From Akkermansiaceae bacterium (GTDB lineage: Bacteria > Verrucomicrobiota > Verrucomicrobiia > Verrucomicrobiales > Akkermansiaceae), in assembly GCA_029253285.1 (NCBI GenBank), contig JAQWZU010000071.1, forward strand, positions 1-39,965: a DNA stretch of 39,965 bases, written 5' to 3'. The translations under genes and the position numbers were made by a program. The notes under the pieces were generated by a model, which was not told the origin of the DNA, did no database searches, and worked only from the letters and a program-made list of their open reading frames with translations. Shown in pieces: positions 26,307 through 34,388 of this stretch (its first letter is position 1; each line of letters starts with the position of its first letter).

Positions 26307-27659
26307 TCAACGCATGAACTTCTTTATCCAGCGAAAGGACTTCTCATAAGGAGGCATCATCTCCATCAAATCTTTCCCCACAAAATATCTCTTCGTGACC
26401 GACTTCTCATAGCTCAAGGCCTCAACTCCAAATCGGCCGCGATACCGGCCAGACCCACTTTGACCCACCCCCCCCAGCGGAAGCTGCAATTGCGAAAACT
26501 GCTTCATGGTATCATTCACACAGAGCGAACCCGAAGGCAGCGAACCCGTCACCTTTTCCACAAAATCCTCCTCCGTCGAAAAACAATAAACCGCCAGCGG
26601 ACTCTCCAATTTGCCCAAGCTCTCTAACAGATCTTCTTCACTCCCAAAAGTCATCACCGGCAACACCGGACCAAAGACCTCTTCCTTCATCGCAGGATGA
26701 TTCCAATCCACGCCCGCAATCAAACGAGGAGCCAAATAGCGCCTCGCCAAATCGTCTTCGCCAAATTGTTCCACCTCTCCGACACACAAACCCTGCAACC
26801 GTTCCACATGCCGCTCCGAAATGATCCCCGCCATCTCCGCGTCCCAGGAAACTTCCTCCAGCACGTCCCGGAGACATTGGCGAAATTCCTCCTCCACCCG
26901 GGCTTCGACGAGGACAAAGTCAGGCGCAAAACAAGTCTGCCCCGCATTCATCAATTTCCCCGCGACCAAGCGCCGTGCGCTCTTTACCAAGTCTGCACCC
27001 GGCCCCACCACGCAGGGACATTTCCCACCCAACTCCAACAAGGAGGGCGTGAGCGTTCTCCCCGCGATCTCCGCCACCTCACGACCCACCGCCGTGCTGC
27101 CCGTGAAAAAGATGAAGTCGAATTTCTCCCCCAACAAACCCTTCGCCACTTCCACTCCGCCGGTCACAACAGCCGCGCCCTGTCCCGCAAAAACCTCTTC
27201 AATAATTTCCGAAATCAATCGCTCACTCTGCGAGGCCAGCTCGGAAGGCTTCAGCACCACGGTGTTCCCCGCTGCAATCGCCGCGAGCAAAGGGCTCAGA
27301 GACAACTGAAAGGGATAGTTCCAGGGAGCCATAATCAGAACCACTCCGAAAGGATGTCGCTCGATCCAACTCCGACAGGGCCAAAAGTAAAAAGGCGAAC
27401 TCACCCGCTTTTTCTTCAGCCAACCCTTCAGCTTCTTTCGCACCAGCCGAATTTCTTCCAAGAGGAAATGATACTCCGCCAAAAAAGCCTCCATCCCCGG
27501 CTTCCCCAAATCAGCCGCCAGACACTCCAAAATCTCCTCCCTCTTCCCCATGAGCACCGCTTCCAATCGCGACAGCTTCTCGCGACGCCATTCCAGATCG
27601 CGCGTCGCCCCGGACCGGAAGAATTCCCGCTGCCCTTCGACAATCTCCTGCAAGCTCAT
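26307..27659 (-). CDS. aldH: Aldehyde dehydrogenase, class 3-like, probably carotenoid aldehyde oxidation
   Basis: The 450-residue product belongs to the short class 3-like aldehyde dehydrogenases. It has APWNYPFQLSLSPLLAAIAA with the catalytic Asn (N114), FFTGSTAVGREVA, the general-base Glu (E209 in LLELGGK) and nucleophile C243 (NAGQTCFAPD). The C-terminus is hydrophobic and basic (PPYEKSFRWIKKFMR), which in this class often binds membranes. The ATG at 27659 is preferred over a GTG at 27668. In staphyloxanthin synthesis, AldH oxidises diaponeurosporenal to the carboxylic acid. Placement between two carotenoid flavoenzymes, on the opposite strand, argues for the same role here. Confidence 0.85.
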   Translation of the reverse strand: MSLQEIVEGQREFFRSGATRDLEWRREKLSRLEAVLMGKREEILECLAADLGKPGMEAFLAEYHFLLEEIRLVRKKLKGWLKKKRVSSPFYFWPCRSWIERHPFGVVLIMAPWNYPFQLSLSPLLAAIAAGNTVVLKPSELASQSERLISEIIEEVFAGQGAAVVTGGVEVAKGLLGEKFDFIFFTGSTAVGREVAEIAGRTLTPSLLELGGKCPCVVGPGADLVKSARRLVAGKLMNAGQTCFAPDFVLVEARVEEEFRQCLRDVLEEVSWDAEMAGIISERHVERLQGLCVGEVEQFGEDDLARRYLAPRLIAGVDWNHPAMKEEVFGPVLPVMTFGSEEDLLESLGKLESPLAVYCFSTEEDFVEKVTGSLPSGSLCVNDTMKQFSQLQLPLGGVGQSGSGRYRGRFGVEALSYEKSVTKRYFVGKDLMEMMPPYEKSFRWIKKFMR

Positions 27660-27729
27660 TTCTCTCACTAGACGAAGCTAGTTTCCACCCACACATTCAC
27701 AAGGTCAGAGTCACCAGAATATTTCCATC
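27660..27729. promoter_or_regulatory. Divergent control region between aldH and the second crt flavoenzyme
   Basis: Only 70 bases separate the two divergent starts. They include the dyad ACTAG-N6-CTAGT (27667-27682), a possible shared operator. No clear -35/-10 pair stands out. Confidence 0.35.
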
Positions 27730-29229
27730 ATGAAATCCCAGAAAGTAGCCATCATCGGTTCCGGCCTCGGCGGACTCTCCGCCGCCATCTCTCTTCGCGC
27801 CGCCGGATACGAAGTCGAGGTCTTCGAGAAAAACGAACGCATCGGAGGCAAACTCAACATCAAGGAACTCAACGGCTACACCTTCGACCTCGGCCCCTCC
27901 ATCTTTACCCTGCCGCAATTCTTCGAAAACCTCTTCCAACGCGCTGGCAGGAAGATGGCCGACTACGTCCAACTCGATGCCGTCACTCCCCAATGGCGCA
28001 ATTTTTTCGAAGGGAAACCCACCATCGATCTCTATCAAGAAGACGACCTTATGCGAGCCGAACTCGCCAAGCTCCCCGGTGACCTCAATTCCCACTGGCG
28101 CGAGTTTCAAGATTTCCTGACCTACGCTCGCGGGCAATACGACATCATCGATAGCGGCTACTTCGACAAAGGCCTCGACTCACTTTGGGAGTTCTTCAAA
28201 CACTACAACCTGCAACTCTTCACCGGCGCCATCGACTATAAAAACTCGATGTCCCAATCGATCCACGAACGCCTCAGCGACCCCCAGATGCGCCTCATCT
28301 TCGAATACTTCATCAAGTATGTCGGCTCCTCCGCGCTCGACTCCCCCGGCTACATGAACCTCATGCCTATCATCCAGTTCGACTACGGCCTCTGGTATGT
28401 TCGTGGCGGCATGTACAACCTCGCCGTCGGCCTCGGCAAGTTGATGGAGGAAATGAACATCACGGTGCACCTCGGCGCAGATGTCCAGGCCATCGAAAAA
28501 TCTGGTAAGTCCGTCACCGGTATCCGCCTCGCCGACGGCACCGTCCACTCCGCCGACATCATCGTCAGCAACATGGAAGTGATCCCGGCCTACAAAAATC
28601 TCCTCAACGAACCGCCCACTTTTACCCGCAAGCTCGAGAAGTTTGCCCCAAGCTGCTCCGGCATCGTTCTCCACCTCGGCACCGACTGCGTCTTCCCCCA
28701 GCTCGCCCACCACAATTTCTTCTACTCCGAGAACCAGCACAAACACTTCCAGACCGTCTTCCATAAAAAGCAACTCCCCGACGACCCCACCCTCTACGTC
28801 GTCGCTCCAACCCGTACCGATCCCGACAAGGCACCCGAGGGATGCGACAACATCAAAATCCTTCCTCACATCCCCCCGCTCGAAGACAACTCCGGCATCA
28901 CTCACGAGGATTACGTTGCCCTTAAAGACCGCTGCATCGACAAGATGGAACGCTGCGGTCTCACCGGATTGCGCGACTCCATCGTGACCGAAGATTTCCT
29001 CACTCCCATCGACATCGAGCGCATGTATCGCTCGAACCAAGGGTCGATTTACGGCGTCGTCACCGACTGGAAAAAGAACTACGGCTTCAAAGCTCCCAAG
29101 ACCTCCACCAAGTACCGCAACCTCTACTTCACCGGCGGCAGCACCAACCCCGGCGGCGGTATGCCCATGGTGATTCTCTCCGGGCAAAGTTGCGCCGACC
29201 GCATTATCAAGCGTCACCCGGTCTCCTGA
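27730..29229 (+). CDS. CrtP/CrtN-type carotenoid flavoenzyme (second copy)
   Basis: This is a second member of the carotenoid desaturase/oxygenase family, 499 residues long. It has the FAD fold VAIIGSGLGGLSAAISLRAA (6-25), EKNERIGGKLN and GYTFDLGPSIFTLPQF. The C-terminal motif LYFTGGSTNPGGGMPMVILS resembles the HPGGGxPxVxLSG form of CrtP/CrtNb oxygenases, so terminal oxidation to an aldehyde is my preferred role. The alternative is desaturation, with the first copy as oxygenase. The gene starts the run crtP-crtQ-crtO, with seven bases to the glycosyltransferase, and is divergent from aldH. Its codons show strong preference for C at third positions, which gives long false frames on the other strand. 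Confidence 0.85.
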   Translation: MKSQKVAIIGSGLGGLSAAISLRAAGYEVEVFEKNERIGGKLNIKELNGYTFDLGPSIFTLPQFFENLFQRAGRKMADYVQLDAVTPQWRNFFEGKPTIDLYQEDDLMRAELAKLPGDLNSHWREFQDFLTYARGQYDIIDSGYFDKGLDSLWEFFKHYNLQLFTGAIDYKNSMSQSIHERLSDPQMRLIFEYFIKYVGSSALDSPGYMNLMPIIQFDYGLWYVRGGMYNLAVGLGKLMEEMNITVHLGADVQAIEKSGKSVTGIRLADGTVHSADIIVSNMEVIPAYKNLLNEPPTFTRKLEKFAPSCSGIVLHLGTDCVFPQLAHHNFFYSENQHKHFQTVFHKKQLPDDPTLYVVAPTRTDPDKAPEGCDNIKILPHIPPLEDNSGITHEDYVALKDRCIDKMERCGLTGLRDSIVTEDFLTPIDIERMYRSNQGSIYGVVTDWKKNYGFKAPKTSTKYRNLYFTGGSTNPGGGMPMVILSGQSCADRIIKRHPVS

Positions 29230-29236
29230 CGAACCG

Positions 29237-30343
29237 ATGAACGCCTTTCTGCTCATTTTCCCGGGAGTCGCCATCCTCTGCGCTCCCGCATTGTGGCTCA
29301 TCCTCGGCCGCCCCAGGTGGTTAAGACCCTCACCGAAAAAATCAACGGATGCTCCCTCCATCTCCATCATCATCCCAGCCCGCAACGAAGAGGAAAACAT
29401 CCGGCACCTCCTCGCATCCCTCCAGACTCAAGACACGTCCCCGCTGGAAATTATCGTCGTCAACGACGGTTCCAAAGACCGCACCGCCCAAGTCTCGCAG
29501 GAGCTTGGCGCCGCCGTTCTCGAAGCCCAGCCCCTCCCCGGGGGATGGCACGGCAAGCCCTGGGCCTGTCATCAGGGAGCCGAACGAGCCAAGGGGGAAT
29601 GGCTTCTCTTTCTCGACGCCGACACCATCCTACAAGAGGGCGCCCTCACCGCCCTCCAACAACTCACCTCGGCTGACCCCAAGGTCTACTCCCTCTGTCC
29701 TTACCACACCATCGCGCGACCCTACGAAGAATTCTCCGCCTTCTTCAATGTCCTCATGCTCGCCGGCAGCAACGCCTTCACCCCCATCCGGGACAGCCCG
29801 CCTACCCTCTTCGGGCAATCCCTTCTCCTCAGCAAAGCTCATTACGAACAAGTCGGCACCCATGCCGTCGTGCGCGATGAAGTCCTCGAAAACTTCCACC
29901 TCAGCAGACACTTCCAAGACCTTAAAATCCCCACTCGCGCCCTTCTCGGAAAAGGCCTCATTCACATGCGCATGTTCCCCCACGGCCCGGGCGAACTTTG
30001 GGCCAGCTGGCAAAAGGGCTTCACCAATGGCGCGGCCCAAAGCCACCCCCGTGCCCTTCTCTTCTCCACAATCTGGCTTAGCGGACTCATGTTCACCCTG
30101 ACCTCCCTCGCCCTCCTGCTCACCCCATTCACAAACTCCACCTACATTACCCTCACCGGAGTAGCCTATCTTCTCGGCGTGATCCAATGCCGTTACGCCT
30201 TTCGCCTCGCCGGCAACTTCTCCTTCCTCAACGCCCTCCTCTTTCCCCTCGCCCTCCTCTTCTATCAAACCCTCTTCTTCACCGCCCTGATCAAAAAAAA
30301 GCGCGGCCTCAAAAGCGAATGGAAAGGTCGCTCGCTCGACTGA
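29237..30343 (+). CDS. crtQ: CrtQ-type glycosyltransferase (family 2), carotenoic acid glycosylation
   Basis: The GT2 catalytic domain (residues about 40-260) has ISIIIPARNEEENIRHLLAS, EIIVVNDGSKDRTAQ and the donor-metal motif LLFLDADT. A hydrophobic N-terminal helix (3-23) and C-terminal helices (about 278-350) place it in the membrane, as in CrtQ. The segment GWHGKPWACHQGAERAKGEW is typical of carotenoid-acid glycosyltransferases. In Staphylococcus, CrtQ forms the glucosyl ester of diaponeurosporenoate. Sugar identity cannot be told from sequence. In Rubritalea the known pigment carries xylose. It lies between the second flavoenzyme and crtO with near-touching genes. Confidence 0.85.
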   Translation: MNAFLLIFPGVAILCAPALWLILGRPRWLRPSPKKSTDAPSISIIIPARNEEENIRHLLASLQTQDTSPLEIIVVNDGSKDRTAQVSQELGAAVLEAQPLPGGWHGKPWACHQGAERAKGEWLLFLDADTILQEGALTALQQLTSADPKVYSLCPYHTIARPYEEFSAFFNVLMLAGSNAFTPIRDSPPTLFGQSLLLSKAHYEQVGTHAVVRDEVLENFHLSRHFQDLKIPTRALLGKGLIHMRMFPHGPGELWASWQKGFTNGAAQSHPRALLFSTIWLSGLMFTLTSLALLLTPFTNSTYITLTGVAYLLGVIQCRYAFRLAGNFSFLNALLFPLALLFYQTLFFTALIKKKRGLKSEWKGRSLD

Positions 30344-30344
30344 C

Positions 30345-30818
30345 ATGATCGCAGAACTCTCCAACACCCAGATCATCGTCGCCAACTGCCTCGGCATCCC
30401 CTTGGCCCACTTCGCCATCTCCTGGCTCTGCGAACAAATTCCCCTCCAAGTGTTTCACCGACCCCTCCCCCCGTCCAGCACTCCCAATCCCATCTTCAAG
30501 CGCCTCTTTTTGATCCGTCACTGGAAACAACTCCTCCCCGACGCCGCTCCTTGGTTCAGCGGATTTCCCAAAGCCCATCTGACCTCTCTCGACGAAGGCT
30601 ACCTCAGGCGATTCATCGCCGAAACCCGCCGCGGAGAACTCGCCCACTGGCTCCAGTGGCTCGTCATATCAAGCTTCATTATTTGGAACCCCTTCCCCGC
30701 CAATCTGATCATTCTCAGCTACGCCGCCCTCCTCAATTTTCCCTGCCTCCTCAATCTCCGTCACACCCGACAACGCCTGATCGCATTGCTCCTTCGACGG
30801 ATCCGGACAAGCAATTGA
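30345..30818 (+). CDS. crtO: CrtO-type glycosyl-carotenoate acyltransferase
   Basis: The 157-residue protein matches the small membrane acyltransferase CrtO of staphyloxanthin synthesis. It has RHWKQLLPDAAPWFSGFPKA, DEGYLRRFIAETRRGELAHW, IIWNPFPANLIILSYAALLN and a closing LRHTRQRLIALLL. Hydrophobic segments occur at about residues 8-28, 100-117 and 118-138. CrtO adds a fatty acyl group to the sugar of the carotenoid ester. This family is rather specific to acylated C30 carotenoids, so it is the strongest evidence for the final product. The ATG follows the crtQ stop after one base (TGACATG), so translation is probably coupled. Confidence 0.82.
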   Translation: MIAELSNTQIIVANCLGIPLAHFAISWLCEQIPLQVFHRPLPPSSTPNPIFKRLFLIRHWKQLLPDAAPWFSGFPKAHLTSLDEGYLRRFIAETRRGELAHWLQWLVISSFIIWNPFPANLIILSYAALLNFPCLLNLRHTRQRLIALLLRRIRTSN

Positions 30819-30828
30819 ACAATTGCTT
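30809..30828 (+). terminator. Inverted repeat at the end of crtO
   Basis: AAGCAATTG (30809-30817) and CAATTGCTT (30820-30828) form a perfect nine-base inverted repeat overlapping the crtO stop, in the 22-base gap before the convergent sulfatase gene. Only a short T-run follows, so it may be a weak terminator or an mRNA-end stabiliser. Confidence 0.35.
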
Positions 30829-30840
30829 TCCCCTGCCTCT

Positions 30841-32352
30841 TTAATTTTTAGGAGGCTTGGTTTTCTTGTGGGCCTTGTATTCGTCCCAACTCAACTCACC
30901 GTCCTTATTGGCATCCGCTTCCGGGTTTTTCTTGAAATAAGTATCCTTCCAGGCCGCGGCATTTTCTTTTCCGGCCTTCGTCTTTTTTGACCTCTTCTTC
31001 CACGCTTCCGTATGAATCAAACCCAGAAAGACCGGATCAATGTTGTCCTTGTTCCAATCATTCCAGAGCCCTTTGAGTTTCGCTAATTCTTCCGACGACT
31101 GATCAAGAATGTTGTCCTTCTCCCCAAGGTCCTTCACAAGATTGTGCACCGAGGTCACTCCGGTTTTATTGAAGGAAACAAATTTAAAGTCACCGCTTCG
31201 AGCCGCCGTCATTCCAGAGTCAAACTTGCGTAAAAAGATCCCCTCGTGGGGAGGGTTGGCATTCTCACCTTTTAAATACGGGCTGAGATTCACGCCATCA
31301 AGAGGACGTTCCCTGGCAATACTGGCGCCGCTCAATTCCGCAATGGTCGCGCAGATGTCGAGCGAAGTCACCGGATGATCATAGCTCTTTCCTTTTGGGA
31401 ATTCGCCCGGCCACTGAACCGCGAAGGGAACCCGAAAGCCACCTTCCCAGGCATCACCTTTGTTCCCGCGGAGCGGGCCGTTGTCAGAACCGTTCTTGGT
31501 CGTGGGGCCGCCATTATCTGAAAGAAAAAAGACGATGGTATTTTTCTCCACTTTCTTCTCACGAAGAGTCGCGAGAACACGTCCCACTCCATCGTCAACC
31601 GCGCTCACCATGGCGGCGTAGGTTTTGCGCTTCTTGTCCTGAATATCCGGAAAGCGGGCGAGATATTCCGGAGTCGCCTGCAATGGACCATGCGGCGCAT
31701 TGTAGGAAAGGAATAGGAAGAAGGGCTTCTCGTGATTCCGCTCGATGAAACCGACGGCCTCGTCCGAAAAGTCATCGGTGAGATATTTCCTGGGAGAGAC
31801 TGGTTCATGATTCTTCATAATCCAGGTGCGATAACTTTCTGATTCCGTCTCAACCGCGTAGCTGTCTTTGAGCTTGAGCTCTTCCGGCATGTATTGATGC
31901 CCTCCTCCGAGATGCCCGTAAAATTCCTGAAATCCCCGTTTCATCGGATGGTGTTTTTTGGTCGCTCCGAGATGCCATTTCCCAATTACCCCGGAATGAT
32001 AACCCACCTTGCCCAAAGTATCAGCGATGGTCGACTCGCTAAAAGGAAGCCCCATGTTCTCATCATTCGGTTGATACTGCGGGTTGCGCTCGAAACCAAA
32101 GCGCTGCCCATAACGTCCCGTCATGAAAGCGGCCCGACTGGGACCACACACCGAATAGGCCACATAACCCGAGGTGAATTTCACCCCGTTTTTAGCGATC
32201 GAATTAATGTGCGGTGTGGGGATGTCCTTGCAGCCATTGAAACCCACATCAGCATAGCCCATGTCATCCGTCATGATGACGATTAGATTCGGCTTTTCGG
32301 CAGCCCCGGCCACCAACTGACAGAGGAATAAGAGAGAAAAAATTTTCGTCAT
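30841..32352 (-). CDS. Secreted Cys-type sulfatase with C-terminal EF-hand tail
   Basis: From the ATG at 32352 the product has 503 residues. A signal peptide (about 1-18, MTKIFSLLFLCQLVAGAAEK) precedes the sulfatase domain. Metal ligands are in IVIMTDDMGYADVG. The formylglycine site is C69-G-P-S-R in YSVCGPSRAAFMTGR. GKWHLG, YNAPHGP and LSDNGG follow as expected. Cys-type sulfatases need FGE or anSME for maturation. The C-terminal 30 residues hold an EF-hand-like loop DANKDGELSWDEY followed by KAHKK. The upstream sulfatase gene ends two bases before this ATG. Substrates are probably sulfated glycans. Confidence 0.93.
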   Translation of the reverse strand: MTKIFSLLFLCQLVAGAAEKPNLIVIMTDDMGYADVGFNGCKDIPTPHINSIAKNGVKFTSGYVAYSVCGPSRAAFMTGRYGQRFGFERNPQYQPNDENMGLPFSESTIADTLGKVGYHSGVIGKWHLGATKKHHPMKRGFQEFYGHLGGGHQYMPEELKLKDSYAVETESESYRTWIMKNHEPVSPRKYLTDDFSDEAVGFIERNHEKPFFLFLSYNAPHGPLQATPEYLARFPDIQDKKRKTYAAMVSAVDDGVGRVLATLREKKVEKNTIVFFLSDNGGPTTKNGSDNGPLRGNKGDAWEGGFRVPFAVQWPGEFPKGKSYDHPVTSLDICATIAELSGASIARERPLDGVNLSPYLKGENANPPHEGIFLRKFDSGMTAARSGDFKFVSFNKTGVTSVHNLVKDLGEKDNILDQSSEELAKLKGLWNDWNKDNIDPVFLGLIHTEAWKKRSKKTKAGKENAAAWKDTYFKKNPEADANKDGELSWDEYKAHKKTKPPKN

Positions 32353-32354
32353 GA

Positions 32355-34031
32355 TTAGTTCTTCGCTTTGAGTTTCTTGTGGGCCTTGTGTTCCGCCCAA
32401 GTCAGCTTGCCATCTTTATTGGTGTCCGCACCTGGATGCCTCTTAAAATACCGGTCCTTCCATTCGTCGGCTGTCACTTCCGGTTTGGGAATTGATTTGG
32501 GAATCCGCTTTAACAAGCTCTCACGATAGGAGAACAGCGTCGCTTCGTGCTTTGAATCCAAGGCCAAATTCGTCCACTCATGAGGATCCTCGACGACATG
32601 GTAGAGTTCTTCTTTTCCGTTCTCGTATCGAATATAGCGCCATTCTTTATCGCGCAGAGCGTAGTTCTGCTCCGCAGGGTCGTAGTAATCAGCCCACTTA
32701 TACATCGCGGTAAGAACGGCAGCCGGACCAGTCCACCCGCCATCAGGCTTGGCAAGCAGAGGCTTGAGGGAATGCCCGTCCAGCGGTCGGCCTTTGGCAT
32801 TCTTGCCAGTCTCTTTGGGAAGGTCACATAGATCAACCAAGGTAGGGTAAAGGTCAATCAAGCTCACCGGCTGCCCGCAAGTTCCGGGCTTGGTCAATCC
32901 CGGTGCGGAGATAACGAGAGGCACGCGGGTGCTTTCCTGCCAGAGTGAATTCTTATAGAGGTAATCTTTCTCGCCCATGCCCCACCCATGATCGGAGGTC
33001 AAAATCACAATGGTGTTCTCCTTCAAAGCGCTCTCCTCAATGGTATCAAGAATCTCGCCGATCAGATCGTCCACTGAAGCGACCGAGGCGAGGTAGGCTT
33101 GAATAAATTTCTTCAAGGCGAGTTCCCGGTCACCTCCATAGGATGCAATGAGCTGGTCGTAGATTTTGGAACCCCGGTCACCACTTCGGTCGTCTTCTTT
33201 CGAGCCAACCGTTCGCTTAAAGGTATCCTCGACATCGCCCCGCTTGATCACCGGAAGCTTGATTGACTCCAGCGGGAAGCGATCGAAGTATTTCTGTGGC
33301 ACAATCAAGGGTGTGTGCGGACGAATAAATCCCACGCCCATCAGGAAGGGCTTTTTGGACTGAGCAAGCGACTTGAGATTCTCAACCGCCCATTGGCCAT
33401 TTTTTTCATCTGCAGTGAGATCACGATCCTCTTCGGAATGGTATTTGAAATCTTCCAGCTTCCGCCAGGTCCCGCTCTTCCAGCTGAAGGGAGCTTTCAC
33501 TTTTTTCAGAGGTCCAAAGGAGCCATCGATCGATTCGAAATCATCGCGGAAGGGAGAAGGAACATCCGGATGCGCTACATTTTTCCCATCACGATGCGCC
33601 AGCGGGCTGTAATCTGCATCGTTCCCGTATTCGACCCATTCCTTCCGCTCCCCACTGTGCATGATCTTACCCGTTCCCAGAGTGTGATATCCATTGGCCC
33701 GAAAGTGATCCATGAAGGTGCGCGAATTTTTAAAAACCGCATTGGTTTGCCATTTTTCAAATCCGAAGAGCTTCGAGGTATGAGGATAGAGACCGAAAAC
33801 CATACTGGCCCGCGAGGGATTGCAGATCGGGATATTACAATGAGCCTGGGTGAATGACACCCCGCGATCCATCAGCCGCTTCATGTTGGGCGTCTTGGCC
33901 TGAGGGTGGCCGCCAAGGGTTTCGACGTAGTCATTGAGGTCATCGCAGATGATGAGGACGACATTCGGACGATCCGCACCACGAACAAGGAGCGGAAGAA
34001 AGAAAAGCGGAAGGAGGACTTTGGAAAACAT
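32355..34031 (-). CDS. Secreted Cys-type sulfatase, iduronate-2-sulfatase-like, EF-hand tail
   Basis: The 558-residue product has a signal peptide (about 1-18) and a sulfatase domain with VVLIICDDLNDYV, the formylglycine site C70-N-P-S-R, GTGKIMHSG, GVGFIRPHTPLIVP and LTSDHGWGMGEKDYLYKNSL. The order and spacing resemble iduronate-2-sulfatase-type enzymes. The tail carries a second EF-hand-like loop DTNKDGKLTWAEH and KAHKK, closely matching the next gene. The ATG at 34031 follows a 301-base gap after the PQQ/malectin gene. It and the following sulfatase are two bases apart. Confidence 0.92.
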   Translation of the reverse strand: MFSKVLLPLFFLPLLVRGADRPNVVLIICDDLNDYVETLGGHPQAKTPNMKRLMDRGVSFTQAHCNIPICNPSRASMVFGLYPHTSKLFGFEKWQTNAVFKNSRTFMDHFRANGYHTLGTGKIMHSGERKEWVEYGNDADYSPLAHRDGKNVAHPDVPSPFRDDFESIDGSFGPLKKVKAPFSWKSGTWRKLEDFKYHSEEDRDLTADEKNGQWAVENLKSLAQSKKPFLMGVGFIRPHTPLIVPQKYFDRFPLESIKLPVIKRGDVEDTFKRTVGSKEDDRSGDRGSKIYDQLIASYGGDRELALKKFIQAYLASVASVDDLIGEILDTIEESALKENTIVILTSDHGWGMGEKDYLYKNSLWQESTRVPLVISAPGLTKPGTCGQPVSLIDLYPTLVDLCDLPKETGKNAKGRPLDGHSLKPLLAKPDGGWTGPAAVLTAMYKWADYYDPAEQNYALRDKEWRYIRYENGKEELYHVVEDPHEWTNLALDSKHEATLFSYRESLLKRIPKSIPKPEVTADEWKDRYFKRHPGADTNKDGKLTWAEHKAHKKLKAKN

Positions 34032-34332
34032 AAGTAGAGTCTTTGACGCAATACTGCCTTAGGCAATGAAATCTAACGATCTTTCCCGGCGATTGGTTTC
34101 AACTCTACGTCTGATTCGAAGGCGCCCCGTGTGACATGGTAAAGGCTTGGTAAAACGCCCAAAGCAACCGTGACAGGGCAGCAAAGCCGTGATATTGGTT
34201 TCGTCGCTCAGGCTCTCGCGCCGTGCGCCCTGCTCTTGAGTCTTCTTTCCTTCCCCGCAACTCTCCTCGCAGAAGGCCCTGACTTGAAATGGCTCGAAGT
34301 CGAGGCCAAGAGCCGGCTTGGGAAGGAATTCC
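34032..34332. other. 301-bp gap between sulfatase and PQQ/malectin genes
   Basis: No strong promoter was seen for the leftward sulfatases. The top strand holds a short signal-peptide-like frame starting at 34170. A CCAAG/CTTGG hairpin (34306-34321) has no T-run. A segment near 34172-34188 has AGGGCAGCAAAGCC, which slightly resembles a GEMM riboswitch core but lacks the rest. Confidence 0.4.
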
Positions 34333-34388
34333 TCAGCCGCCAAACCTCCGCAGCTCGACCCCTGACAGGACGGTTTCCCCTGACTTGA
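34170..34388 (+). CDS. Possible short secreted peptide or gene remnant
   Basis: A 72-codon frame starts at a GTG and encodes a signal-peptide-like stretch (LAPCALLLSLLSFPATLLAEG) followed by GPDLKWLEVEAKSRLGKEF. The end overlaps the 3' end of the PQQ/malectin gene on the other strand, where the sequence is constrained by that gene. It could be the 5' relic of an exported protein gene, a short real gene, or chance. Confidence 0.18.
   Translation: MTGQQSRDIGFVAQALAPCALLLSLLSFPATLLAEGPDLKWLEVEAKSRLGKEFLSRQTSAARPLTGRFPLT

Noticed and set aside
26697-27671. 324-codon open frame on the top strand
   Set aside because: Antisense to aldH, whose catalytic motifs are intact; the product is Arg/Gln/Pro-rich.
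28180-29400. 406-codon open frame on the bottom strand
   Set aside because: Antisense to the second carotenoid flavoenzyme and crtQ, for the same composition reason. The product is Val/Gly/Glu-rich with no motif.
34172-34200. Resemblance to the GCAAAGCC core of GEMM (c-di-GMP-I) riboswitches
   Set aside because: Only a short word matches. The tetraloop-receptor stem and the second conserved half are not found.
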